Below, one piece after another: positions 16,148 to 24,794 of a stretch of DNA of 64,000 nucleotides. This DNA comes from Pseudomonas sp. PB106 (GTDB lineage Bacteria; Pseudomonadota; Gammaproteobacteria; Pseudomonadales; Pseudomonadaceae), in contig NZ_RWIM01000070.1 in NCBI RefSeq assembly GCF_009764645.1, positions 62,001 to 126,000 of the forward strand, in the 5' to 3' direction. Position numbers and translations under genes: made by a program. Numbering within the stretch: position 1 is the stretch's first letter; every line of letters starts with the position of its first letter. Below the pieces are notes generated by a model. The model was not told where the DNA came from and did not search any database. It saw only the letters and a program-made list of their open reading frames with translations.

Positions 16148-16581
16148 TGGGCGCGGCTTATTTCGGGCTGTTCTTTGCCGCGTTCGGCGCGGCGACCTTG
16201 TTGCCGTTGCAGTCCGAAGCGTTGCTGGTCGGTTTGATCGTCAGCGACCGTTATTGGCTATGGGGTCTGCTGGCGGTGGCAACACTGGGCAACGTCCTCG
16301 GTTCGCTGGTCAACTGGTGGCTGGGCCGCGGGATCGAGCGGTTTCAGGATCGACGCTGGTTTCCGGTCAGTCCGCGGCACATGGCTAAGGCGCGCAAACA
16401 CTATGAACGCTACGGGCATTGGTCACTGCTGCTCAGTTGGCTACCGGTGATCGGCGATCCGCTGACGTTGATTGCCGGGGTCATGCGTGAACCACTCGGA
16501 CGCTTCCTGGTGATCGTCACCCTCGCCAAAGGCGCACGTTATGCCGTGGTGGCCCTGCTCACACTCGGCTGGCTCGGTTGA
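16147..16581 (+). CDS. YqaA / DedA-like inner membrane protein
   Basis: This 144-residue membrane protein contains YFGLFFAAFGAATLLPLQSE, GNVLGSLVNWWLGRGIERF, HYERYGHWSLLLSWLPVIGD and AKGARYAVV, all characteristic of the YqaA branch of the DedA/SNARE-associated family. Members are thought to take part in lipid or metal-linked membrane processes, and the function is not settled. The ATG at 16147 shares one base with the DUF411 stop; a TTG at 16144 is also possible. Its coupling to DUF411 and the shared upstream palindrome suggest co-regulation by metal. Confidence 0.85.
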   Translation: MGAAYFGLFFAAFGAATLLPLQSEALLVGLIVSDRYWLWGLLAVATLGNVLGSLVNWWLGRGIERFQDRRWFPVSPRHMAKARKHYERYGHWSLLLSWLPVIGDPLTLIAGVMREPLGRFLVIVTLAKGARYAVVALLTLGWLG

Positions 16582-16683
16582 ACGATCAGGTCCGGCGATT
16601 GCCTGTGCTTATGACCTGAACTTAACGTCGCCCTAATCCAGCCACCCCAGCATCAGTCCAATTTTGAAATGGAGTTTGTCCTT

Positions 16684-17730
16684 ATGCCCGTCCCTGTTTC
16701 CCGTTGGTTGCCTGGCCTGGTCCTCAGCGCCGCCCTGCCGCTGCTTGCTCACGCGGCAACCGATACCGCGCCCGCCGAAGGCCCGGCGTACGGCCCGGAG
16801 CTGCAAGGTTTCGAATACCCCTACACGCTTAAACATTTCGCCTTCCAGTCCCAGGGCAAATCCCTGCAGATGGGTTACATGGATGTCGCCGCGCATGGCA
16901 AAGCCAATGGCCGCACCGTGGTGCTCATGCACGGCAAGAATTTTTGCGGCGCGACCTGGGACAGCTCGATCAAAGCCTTGAGCGAAGCCGGTTATCGCGT
17001 CGTTGCGCCGGATCAGATCGGATTCTGCACCTCGAGCAAACCCGACAACTATCAGTACAGCTTTCAGCAACTAGCGACCAACACGCAGCAGCTGCTCAAA
17101 GCGCTGGGCATCCAGAAAGCCACCCTGCTCGGCCACTCCACCGGCGGCATGCTCGCCACGCGCTATGCGTTGTTGTTCCCGGAACAGGTCGATCAACTGG
17201 CGCTGGTCAACCCGATCGGCCTGGAAGACTGGAAGGCCCTCGGTGTGCCCTATCGCACGGTGGACCAGTGGTATCAGCGCGAGCTGAAAGTCAGCGCCCA
17301 GGGTATTCGCGAATACGAGCGCACTACCTATTACGATGGACGCTGGAAGCCTGAATTCGATCGCTGGGTCGACATGCTCGCCGGTCTCAGCAAGGGCCCG
17401 GGCAAGACCCAAGTCGCCTGGAATTCGGCGCTGATCTACGACATGATTTTCACCCAGCCGGTTTACTACGAGTTCAAGGACTTGAAGATGCCGACCCTGT
17501 TGCTGATCGGCACCTCCGACACCACCGCCATCGGCAAGGACCTGGCGCCACCGGAGGTGAAGGCGAAAATCGGCCACTATGAAGTGCTCGGTAAACAAGT
17601 GGCCAAGCTGATCCCGCAGTCGACACTGGTAGAATTCCCCGGCATGGGCCACGCGCCGCAAATGGAAGAACCGGCGCAGTTCCATCAGGCTCTGCTTGGC
17701 TGGCTGAACAAATCCAATCCCGTTCCTTGA
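16684..17730 (+). CDS. Secreted alpha/beta hydrolase
   Basis: The 348-residue protein has a signal peptide (VSRWLPGLVLSAALPLLAHA) and an alpha/beta hydrolase fold. It shows the oxyanion region VVLMHGKNFCGATWDSS, nucleophile elbow LLGHSTGGMLATRYAL (Ser near residue 154), an acid probably in LLIGTSDTT, and the catalytic His in PGMGHAPQMEEP. It resembles epoxide-hydrolase or haloperoxidase-like periplasmic hydrolases; the substrate is unknown. The ATG at 16684 is preceded by GGAG, which overlaps an upstream in-frame ATG at 16669. The dehydrogenase gene follows after 13 bases, suggesting an operon. Confidence 0.85.
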   Translation: MPVPVSRWLPGLVLSAALPLLAHAATDTAPAEGPAYGPELQGFEYPYTLKHFAFQSQGKSLQMGYMDVAAHGKANGRTVVLMHGKNFCGATWDSSIKALSEAGYRVVAPDQIGFCTSSKPDNYQYSFQQLATNTQQLLKALGIQKATLLGHSTGGMLATRYALLFPEQVDQLALVNPIGLEDWKALGVPYRTVDQWYQRELKVSAQGIREYERTTYYDGRWKPEFDRWVDMLAGLSKGPGKTQVAWNSALIYDMIFTQPVYYEFKDLKMPTLLLIGTSDTTAIGKDLAPPEVKAKIGHYEVLGKQVAKLIPQSTLVEFPGMGHAPQMEEPAQFHQALLGWLNKSNPVP

Positions 17731-17743
17731 TGAGGTAAGGCTG

Positions 17744-18697
17744 ATGGCGGTGCAGATTGCAGTAATCGATGACTGGCAGGATGTCGCCCGCGATGTGGTG
17801 GACTGGTCAGCCCTCGATGGCCTCGGGGATGTGACCTTTGTCCACGATTACCCGGCGGACAACGCAGAACTGGCCGAACGTCTGGGCCGCTATCAAGTGA
17901 TTTGCGTAATGCGCGAGCGCACGCGGTTCGATGAAGACCTGCTCAAGCGTCTGCCCAACCTGAAGCTGCTGGTGACCGGCGGCATGCGCAACGCGGCGCT
18001 GGACATGCAAGCAGCGGCCAGCCTGGGCATCCAGGTCTGCGGCACGGACAGCTACAAGCACGCGGCACCGGAACTGACCTGGGCGCTGATCATGGCAGCC
18101 ACGCGCAATCTGCTGCATGAGGCCAATGCCTTGCGCGCGGGTCAGTGGCAGCAAGGCCTGGGCGGTGATCTGCATGGCCGGACGCTGGGCATCCTCGGCC
18201 TCGGCAGCATCGGCCAGAAAGTTGCGCAGTTCGGGCAGGTGTTCGGCATGCGGGTGATCGCCTGGAGTGAAAACCTTACCGCTGAACGGGCCGAAGACGC
18301 CGGCGTGACCTATGTCAGCAAGCAGGAATTGTTCGAACAGTCCGACGTGTTGTCGGTGCATCTGGTGCTCAGCGAGCGCAGTCGTGGGCTGGTCGATGCT
18401 CAGGCGCTGGCCTGGATGAAACCGACGGCACTGCTGGTGAATACCGCGCGCGGGCCGATCGTTGACGAAGCGGCGTTGATCAAGGCTTTGCAGAAACAAC
18501 AGATCGCCGGCGCGGCGCTGGACGTATTCGAGCAGGAGCCGTTGCCGGCCATGCACCCGTTTCGCACATTGGAGAACGTGCTGGCGACGCCGCACGTGGG
18601 GTATGTCAGTCGACAAAACTACGAGCAGTTCTTTTCGCAGATGATCGAGGATATTCAGGCGTGGGCTGCGGGCAGTCCGATTCGGCTGATGAACTGA
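17744..18697 (+). CDS. D-2-hydroxyacid dehydrogenase family protein
   Basis: This 317-residue NAD(P)-dependent oxidoreductase carries the Rossmann motif LGILGLGSIGQKVAQFG (about residue 148), a conserved Arg in VNTARGPIVDEAAL, a Glu in LDVFEQEPLP and the catalytic His in LATPHVGYVS. It would interconvert 2-keto and D-2-hydroxy acids, like phosphoglycerate- and hydroxypyruvate reductase-type enzymes; the exact substrate is not visible. It probably shares a transcript with the upstream hydrolase. Confidence 0.9.
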   Translation: MAVQIAVIDDWQDVARDVVDWSALDGLGDVTFVHDYPADNAELAERLGRYQVICVMRERTRFDEDLLKRLPNLKLLVTGGMRNAALDMQAAASLGIQVCGTDSYKHAAPELTWALIMAATRNLLHEANALRAGQWQQGLGGDLHGRTLGILGLGSIGQKVAQFGQVFGMRVIAWSENLTAERAEDAGVTYVSKQELFEQSDVLSVHLVLSERSRGLVDAQALAWMKPTALLVNTARGPIVDEAALIKALQKQQIAGAALDVFEQEPLPAMHPFRTLENVLATPHVGYVSRQNYEQFFSQMIEDIQAWAAGSPIRLMN

Positions 18698-18733
18698 AGT
18701 ATTGCGTTATTGCTGCGGTATTACTGCAGTCGC

Positions 18734-18826
18734 CTTCGCGAGCAAGCTCGCTCCCACATTGGATCTATGTCTGAACCGGATCTCCGTCAAATGAGATCCC
18801 TTGTGGGAGCGAGCTTGCTCGCGAAG
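18734..18826. repeat. REPIN, type B
   Basis: Inverted arms with core GGGAGCGAGCTTGCTCGCG flank a spacer of about 40 bases. It follows the dehydrogenase gene. Other type B copies lie at about 39328, 50192 and 52711. Confidence 0.85.
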
Positions 18827-19315
18827 TGGCCATAACAGGCACCCCATCAACAAACTGTTCGCACCACAACAGTGCGACCGCCCTCCTCGCTAGCACAAAA
18901 TCGTGACCGATCAGTCACCGTTTTGGCCCTCCCTTGTAAAAAAACCTGCACTTCGTCGGTGCGATTGCCTCGAAAGTCCGGGGTTTCCGTTAACGGCAAA
19001 CCGATTGTCGAACAATTTACCCATTTGCTCCGACCCGCTCTAGGATCTGGCCTAGACTGGATTTTTCGGGGTAGGACCTGCCGGTCACATTGCAGAAAAA
19101 AAGTCGAAACTTTTGCGCAGAGCGGCGGGTCATCTGAAAGGCAGGGCCGAAGCGACTGGTGCAATCCTTGCAACAGCCCAATCACCCATTCTGCTTGCGC
19201 GTGTTGGGTAGCGTTTGCTCACCGATGCGTGGCGCGTTTGCGCCCGGCCACAGGATTTGGCCATGGACATCGCTTGTTAAAGACAAGAATCAGATCAACA
19301 ACACGGGAGAGTCAT
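18827..19315. other. 489-bp leader region before glgA
   Basis: Between the REPIN and the glgA ATG no gene is convincing. The frame stays open from 18872 into glgA, but the upstream part lacks a ribosome site and family-like sequence. The region should hold the promoter of the glycogen/trehalose operon; I could not pick a clear sigma factor box. A GGGAGA ribosome site lies just before 19316. Confidence 0.55.
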
Positions 19316-20902
19316 ATGATCAGTGCGGCATTGGATATTCAGGGAGAGCGTGCTCAACAGTCGATTGGCGAATCGAGCACCGTCAGCGTTCCCGGCAGCC
19401 GACAGATCAACGTCCCCGGCAGCAAGACGCTGACTCCAGTAGCGAGCCAGAATCCCAACAAGAAGAAAGTGTTGTTCGTCACCTCGGAAATCGCCGACCT
19501 GGTCAAGACCGGCGGCCTCGGTGACGTTTCGGCTGCCCTGCCCCGCGCCATGGCGCATCTGCACGATGTGCGCGTGTTGATCCCCGGTTACCCGCAAGTG
19601 ATGCACAGCGAGAACCCGATCCACATCATCGGTGAACTCGGCGGCCACGCCGCGCTGCCTCCGTGCAAGATCGGCCGTATGGACATGCCGGATGGTCTGG
19701 TGATTTACGTGTTGATCTGCCCGGAACTGTACGAGCGTGAAGGTTCGCCCTACGGCGCCAACAACGGCCGCGACTGGCCGGACAACCACATTCGCTTCGC
19801 CCGCCTCGGTCTGGCCGCAGCCGACATCGCCGCCAACCTCGCGCAAATCCACTGGTGCCCGGATCTGGTGCACGCCCATGACTGGCCGGCCGGTCTGGCC
19901 CCGGCTTACATGCACTGGCGCGGGCAGCGCACGCCGACACTGTTCACCATTCACAACCTTGCGTATCAAGGTGTGACCAGCCTCGGTTCCTGCCCGGAGC
20001 TGGGTATTCCCAACCATGCCCTGCAACAGGAAGGCATGGAGTTTTACGGCAAGATGTCGTTCCTCAAGGCCGGCATGGCCTATTCGAGCCACATCACCAC
20101 GGTCAGCGCGACCTATGCGCAAGAAATCACCACCCCGGATTTCGGCTGCGGCCTCGACGGCTTTCTCGCCGCCAAGACCCAGCAAGGTTTGCTCAGCGGT
20201 ATCCCTAACGGCATCGACGAGAGTTGGGACGCTGCCACTGACCCGCACCTGTTCGCGCCGTTCGCCATTGGCGATTGGGAAGGCAAAGCCGTCAACGCCG
20301 CCCATGTCCGCGAGCTGTTCGAACTCAATGATTCCGAAGGTCCGCTGTTCGCGGTGGTATCGCGTCTGGTGTACCAGAAAGGTCTCGACCTGACCCAAGC
20401 GGTGTCCGAGTACATCGTGGAGAACGGCGGCCAGATCGCGATTATCGGTCGCGGTGAGCCGGAAGAAGAGCAAGCCATGCGTGATCTGGCGCTGCGCTTC
20501 CCTGGCCAGATCGGAGTGCGTATCGGCTTCAATGAAACCGACGCCCGCCGCATGTTCGCCGGCAGCGACTTCCTGCTGATGCCGTCACGTTATGAGCCTT
20601 GCGGCTTGAGTCAGATGTACGCCCAGCGTTTCGGCTCGCTACCGGTCGCGCGTAATACCGGCGGCTTGGCCGACACCATTGAAAACGGTATCACCGGGTT
20701 CCTCTTCGACGAATCCACCGCCGAAAGCTATCAAGAAGCCCTGAGCCGTGCGTTCAAGGTCTTCGCTTATCCTGAACTGCTCAATGCCATGCGTTGCCGG
20801 GCAATGGCCGCGCCGTTCAACTGGTGCAAAGCCGTTGAACCGTACGCCGAACTCTACGAACAACTGGTGGCCAAGGCCTTGGGTAAAGCGATTCACAAGT
20901 AA
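19316..20902 (+). CDS. glgA: Glycogen synthase GlgA (GT5)
   Basis: The 528-residue GT-B glycosyltransferase carries the nucleotide-sugar motif KTGGLGDVSAALP at about residue 64. Compared with E. coli GlgA, where this Lys is residue 15, it has an N-terminal extension of about 45 residues rich in Ser, Gln and Pro. Other blocks are HAHDWPAGLAPAY, IPNGIDESWDAATD, VSRLVYQKGLDL and MPSRYEPCGLSQMYAQRFG near the C-terminus. It elongates linear alpha-1,4-glucan from a nucleotide glucose. It heads the glgA-treZ-malQ-treY operon, and no glgC (ADP-glucose pyrophosphorylase) is in view. Confidence 0.95.
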   Translation: MISAALDIQGERAQQSIGESSTVSVPGSRQINVPGSKTLTPVASQNPNKKKVLFVTSEIADLVKTGGLGDVSAALPRAMAHLHDVRVLIPGYPQVMHSENPIHIIGELGGHAALPPCKIGRMDMPDGLVIYVLICPELYEREGSPYGANNGRDWPDNHIRFARLGLAAADIAANLAQIHWCPDLVHAHDWPAGLAPAYMHWRGQRTPTLFTIHNLAYQGVTSLGSCPELGIPNHALQQEGMEFYGKMSFLKAGMAYSSHITTVSATYAQEITTPDFGCGLDGFLAAKTQQGLLSGIPNGIDESWDAATDPHLFAPFAIGDWEGKAVNAAHVRELFELNDSEGPLFAVVSRLVYQKGLDLTQAVSEYIVENGGQIAIIGRGEPEEEQAMRDLALRFPGQIGVRIGFNETDARRMFAGSDFLLMPSRYEPCGLSQMYAQRFGSLPVARNTGGLADTIENGITGFLFDESTAESYQEALSRAFKVFAYPELLNAMRCRAMAAPFNWCKAVEPYAELYEQLVAKALGKAIHK

Positions 20903-20916
20903 CAGGGAGGTCAGCA

Positions 20917-22719
20917 ATGCCGTTACGGTCTACTGAAATCTGGCCACACGGCGCGATCATGCTGGATGCCGAGCACACGCAATTTGCGTTGTGGGCGCCG
21001 GATGCGTTTTACGTCAGCGTCGAACTCGCCAACGGCGAGTCTCTGCCGATGCTGCCTCAGGCAGACGGCTGGTTTGTGATCAAGGCCCGCTGTCCGGCGG
21101 GCAAGCGTTACCGTTACAACATCGACGGCGAACTGGAGGTGCCGGACCCGGCCTCCAGGGCGCAGGATGGCGACCTCAACCGCCACAGCGTGGTGGTTGA
21201 TCCACACGCCTATCAATGGCGACACAGTGCCTGGCACGGTCGGCCGTGGAGCGAAGCGGTGATCTACGAGTTGCACGTCGGTGCGCTCGGCGGCTTCGCT
21301 GAAGTCGAACAGCATCTGGCGCGCCTCGCCGGCCTTGGGATTACCGCCATCGAACTGATGCCGCTGGCGCAGTTCCCCGGTGATCGCAATTGGGGCTATG
21401 ACGGTGTCTTGCCCTACGCGCCGCAAGCCTCCTACGGCACCCCGGAACAACTCAAGCACCTGATCGACAGCGCCCACGGCCATGGCTTGGCGGTGATTCT
21501 CGACGTGGTCTACAACCACTTCGGCCCCGACGGCAATTATCTGCATCGTTACGCCAAAGGCTTTTTCCGCGAAGACAAACACACGCCGTGGGGCGCGGCG
21601 ATCGATTTTCGCCGCGACGAAGTGCGCGAGTTCTTCATCGAAAACGCACTCATGTGGCTGCTCGAATACCGTTTCGACGGTCTGCGCCTCGACGCGGTGC
21701 ATGCCATCGAAGACCCGGATTTCCTCACGGAGATGGCCCAGCGCATCCGCGCACAGATCGACCCGAGCCGTCATGTCTGGCTGACCGTGGAAAACGAACT
21801 CAACCAGTCGAGCCTGCTGGAATACGATTACGACGCGCAGTGGAACGATGACGGCCACAACGCCCTGCACGTCCTGCTCACCGGGGAAACCGACGCCTAT
21901 TACGCCGACTACGCCGCACAACCCACCGAACAATTGGTGCGCTGCCTGAGTCAGGGCTTTGTGTTTCAGGGCCACATCACCCGTCACGGTGAGCCGCGTG
22001 GCGAGCCCAGCGAACATTTGCCGTCGACCGCGTTCGTGCTGTTCCTGCAAAACCACGATCAGATCGGCAACCGCGCCTTCGGCGAGCGTCTGCATCATCT
22101 GGCCGATCCGCGCGCGGTGCAGGCTGCGACCGTGCTGTTGCTGCTGTCACCGATGATACCGCTGATGTTCATGGGCGACGAATTTGCCGCTGAGCAGCCG
22201 TTCCTGTTCTTCACCAGCCACCACGGTGAACTGGCGGAGCTGGTGCGCGAAGGTCGACGCAATGAATTCGCCGCGTTCAGCGCGTTCACCGACCCGCACA
22301 AGCGCGAGCAGATACCCGATCCGAACGCCGAAAAAACCTTCCACGACTCACAGCCAAGGCTGATCGGCAATGGCAGCGTAAAACAGCAGGAAACCCTCGC
22401 GCTGTACCAGAAGCTCCTGCAATTTCGCCATCAATACATCATTCCCCATCTGTCCGGCACGCACGCACTGGGTGCGCACATGCTCGGTTATGGTGCGGTC
22501 AGCGCGCGCTGGCGTCTGGGCAATGGCAGTGAGCTGCGAATTGACCTGAACCTCAGCGACACGCCAGTGGTCAACCCTCCACAGACCGAGGCTGTGTGGT
22601 TGTTTCAACAGCCACCCACCGCCGATCTATCGGAATCGGGCGAACTGCCCGCGTATTGCGCGCTTGTCAGCCTCACGGCCGCAACCCCTTTGCAACCTCT
22701 GGATGGAGAGCGCCTATGA
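20917..22719 (+). CDS. treZ: Malto-oligosyltrehalose trehalohydrolase TreZ
   Basis: This 600-residue GH13 enzyme has an N-terminal beta domain (ALWAPDAFYVSVELANGE) and the catalytic barrel. Visible motifs are ILDVVYNHFGPDGNYL, FDGLRLDAVHAIED (nucleophile Asp), a probable acid Glu in WLTVENELNQ and FLQNHDQIGNR. GPDGNYL followed by a YHTPWG-like segment (KHTPWGAAIDF) is characteristic of TreZ. It cleaves trehalose from maltooligosyltrehalose made by TreY. GGGAGG precedes the start, 14 bases after glgA; the end overlaps malQ by 4 bases. Confidence 0.93.
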   Translation: MPLRSTEIWPHGAIMLDAEHTQFALWAPDAFYVSVELANGESLPMLPQADGWFVIKARCPAGKRYRYNIDGELEVPDPASRAQDGDLNRHSVVVDPHAYQWRHSAWHGRPWSEAVIYELHVGALGGFAEVEQHLARLAGLGITAIELMPLAQFPGDRNWGYDGVLPYAPQASYGTPEQLKHLIDSAHGHGLAVILDVVYNHFGPDGNYLHRYAKGFFREDKHTPWGAAIDFRRDEVREFFIENALMWLLEYRFDGLRLDAVHAIEDPDFLTEMAQRIRAQIDPSRHVWLTVENELNQSSLLEYDYDAQWNDDGHNALHVLLTGETDAYYADYAAQPTEQLVRCLSQGFVFQGHITRHGEPRGEPSEHLPSTAFVLFLQNHDQIGNRAFGERLHHLADPRAVQAATVLLLLSPMIPLMFMGDEFAAEQPFLFFTSHHGELAELVREGRRNEFAAFSAFTDPHKREQIPDPNAEKTFHDSQPRLIGNGSVKQQETLALYQKLLQFRHQYIIPHLSGTHALGAHMLGYGAVSARWRLGNGSELRIDLNLSDTPVVNPPQTEAVWLFQQPPTADLSESGELPAYCALVSLTAATPLQPLDGERL

Positions 22720-24794
22720 GCGATGCGCAACTGGAAATTCTTGCCAGCCGAGCCGGCCTCGCCGTCGACTGGATCGACGCCAACGGGCGTCAGCAGAAAG
22801 TCGCCCCGGCGGTGCTGCGCAATGTCCTCATCGGCCTTGGCCACCCGGCGAGCACGGCGCAGGAAATCGACGCCAGCCTGCTGGAACTGCAAGCGGTGCA
22901 ACAAGACCGCCATCTGCCGCCGCTGCTGACCAGCGATGTCGGCGTCGGCGTTGATCTGGCGCGTTATTTCGCCCCGGAAACCCCGTGCGAAATCCACCTC
23001 GAAGACGGTTCGCGACTCAACCTCAAACTCGATAGCGAGGCGGTACTGCCCGGGCTGATTCCGGTCGGCTACCAACAAGTGCACATCGCCGATCAATATT
23101 TCACCTTGGCCGTGGCGCCGGAGCGCTGCTTCAGTGTCGGCGATGCCGTGGACAATCCGATCCCTCGTGCGTGGGGCCTGAGCGTGCAACTGTATTCATT
23201 GCGTCGCCCTGGCGACGGTGGCTTCGGCGACACCCAAGCGCTGGAAGAGCTGGCGCGCGTGGCCGGTGAACGCGGCGCCGAGGCCTTGGCGATCAGCCCG
23301 TTGCACGCGATGTTCAGCGCCGACACCGGGCGCTACAGCCCGTATTCGCCGTCCAGTCGCTTGTTCCTCAATTCCCTGTACGCCGCCCCCGGGGCGATTC
23401 TCGGCGAACGTGCATTGCGTGACGCAATCGACGCGACAGGTCTGGCCGAACAGTTTGCGCAACTCGAAGACCTCAAACTGATCGATTGGCCAAGCGCCGC
23501 CGAGGCTAAACAAAAACTCCTGCAAGCGCTGTACGAAGGTTTCATCGTCGGTGACCATCCGCTGCACCCGGATTTCGCCAGTTTCCGTCACGCCGGTGGC
23601 GCAGCGCTGGAAAACCACTGCCGCTTCGAAGCCATCCAGGAGATGCGTGCTGCCCGCAACGAAAGCCTCGACTGGCGCGAATGGCCGGAGGAGTGGCGCG
23701 ACCCGCGTGGTGCGGCTCTGGGCGCTTTCGCCGAAGAATACGCCGAGCGCATCGGCTACTTTGCCTTCTGCCAATGGCTGATCCACCGTTGCCTGGAACG
23801 TGCGCAAACCGCCGCTCGCAGCGCTGGCATGGGCATCGGCCTGATCGCTGATCTGGCGGTCGGGGCCGATGGTGCCGGCAGTCAGGCCTGGAGTTTTCAG
23901 GATGAATTGCTCGCCTCGCTCACCGTCGGTGCGCCGCCGGACATTCTCAACCGCTCCGGGCAAGGCTGGGGGATTTCCGCGTTCTCGCCGGAAGGTCTGA
24001 TCCGCAACGGCTTCCGTGCCTTCATCGACATGCTGCGCGCCAACTTCGCCCATGCCGGCGGCTTGCGCATTGACCACGTGATGGGCCTGCAACGTTTGTG
24101 GGTGATTCCCAATGGCGCAGCGCCTGCCGATGGCGCTTATCTGTATTACCCGGTCGACGACCTGCTGCGTTTGCTGACCCTCGAATCCCATCGTCACCAA
24201 GCCATCGTCCTCGGCGAAGACCTCGGCACCGTGCCCGACGGCCTGCGCGAAAAACTCATCGCGCGCTCGATGCTCGGCATGCGCGTGCTGCTATTCGAAC
24301 AGGACAACACCCATTTCAAACCGATTCTCGACTGGCCGGACAACGCACTGGCGACCACCAGCACCCACGATCTGCCGACGCTCAACGGCTGGTGGCATGG
24401 TCGCGACATCGACTGGAATGCACGCCTGGGTTTTGTCGATGCCAACGGTGAGATCGAATGGCGCCAGCATCGCCAGCGTGAACGCGAAGGCCTGCGCAGT
24501 GCCTTGAGTCAGGACCCGCAGAATTTCCGCGAGGAATCCCACGAGGCCGATCAAGTGGTCGATGCTGCCGTGCGTTTCCTCGGTCACACCCGCGCGCCGC
24601 TGGTGCTGCTGCCACTGGAAGACGCGCTGGGCATCAACGAACAAGCGAATTTCCCCGGGACCATCGACACTCACCCGAACTGGTCGCGGCGTTTGCCCGG
24701 CACCAGCGAAGCGTTGCTGGATGACGCCGATGCGGCGCGCCGTTTGGAATTACTCGCCTGTGCAAGGCTTCAGGCTGCCGAGCGTGACCAATGA
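22716..24794 (+). CDS. malQ: 4-alpha-glucanotransferase MalQ (amylomaltase)
   Basis: This 692-residue GH77 enzyme has an N-terminal helical domain (LASRAGLAVDWIDANGRQQK) before the barrel, as in the longer bacterial MalQ proteins. Family blocks include SPYSPSSRLFLNSLYA, GIGLIADLAVGADGAGSQAW (nucleophile region), LRIDHVMGLQRLWVIP, VLGEDLGTVPDGLRE (acid Glu) and ATTSTHDLPTLNGWW. It rearranges maltodextrins, supplying chains of useful length to TreY and GlgA. The ATG overlaps the treZ stop and its own stop overlaps treY, so three genes are translationally coupled. Confidence 0.94.
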   Translation: MSDAQLEILASRAGLAVDWIDANGRQQKVAPAVLRNVLIGLGHPASTAQEIDASLLELQAVQQDRHLPPLLTSDVGVGVDLARYFAPETPCEIHLEDGSRLNLKLDSEAVLPGLIPVGYQQVHIADQYFTLAVAPERCFSVGDAVDNPIPRAWGLSVQLYSLRRPGDGGFGDTQALEELARVAGERGAEALAISPLHAMFSADTGRYSPYSPSSRLFLNSLYAAPGAILGERALRDAIDATGLAEQFAQLEDLKLIDWPSAAEAKQKLLQALYEGFIVGDHPLHPDFASFRHAGGAALENHCRFEAIQEMRAARNESLDWREWPEEWRDPRGAALGAFAEEYAERIGYFAFCQWLIHRCLERAQTAARSAGMGIGLIADLAVGADGAGSQAWSFQDELLASLTVGAPPDILNRSGQGWGISAFSPEGLIRNGFRAFIDMLRANFAHAGGLRIDHVMGLQRLWVIPNGAAPADGAYLYYPVDDLLRLLTLESHRHQAIVLGEDLGTVPDGLREKLIARSMLGMRVLLFEQDNTHFKPILDWPDNALATTSTHDLPTLNGWWHGRDIDWNARLGFVDANGEIEWRQHRQREREGLRSALSQDPQNFREESHEADQVVDAAVRFLGHTRAPLVLLPLEDALGINEQANFPGTIDTHPNWSRRLPGTSEALLDDADAARRLELLACARLQAAERDQ

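Noticed and set aside
18872..19315. In-frame N-terminal extension of glgA
   Set aside because: It has no ribosome site and no GlgA-like sequence; the ATG at 19316 has GGGAGA upstream.
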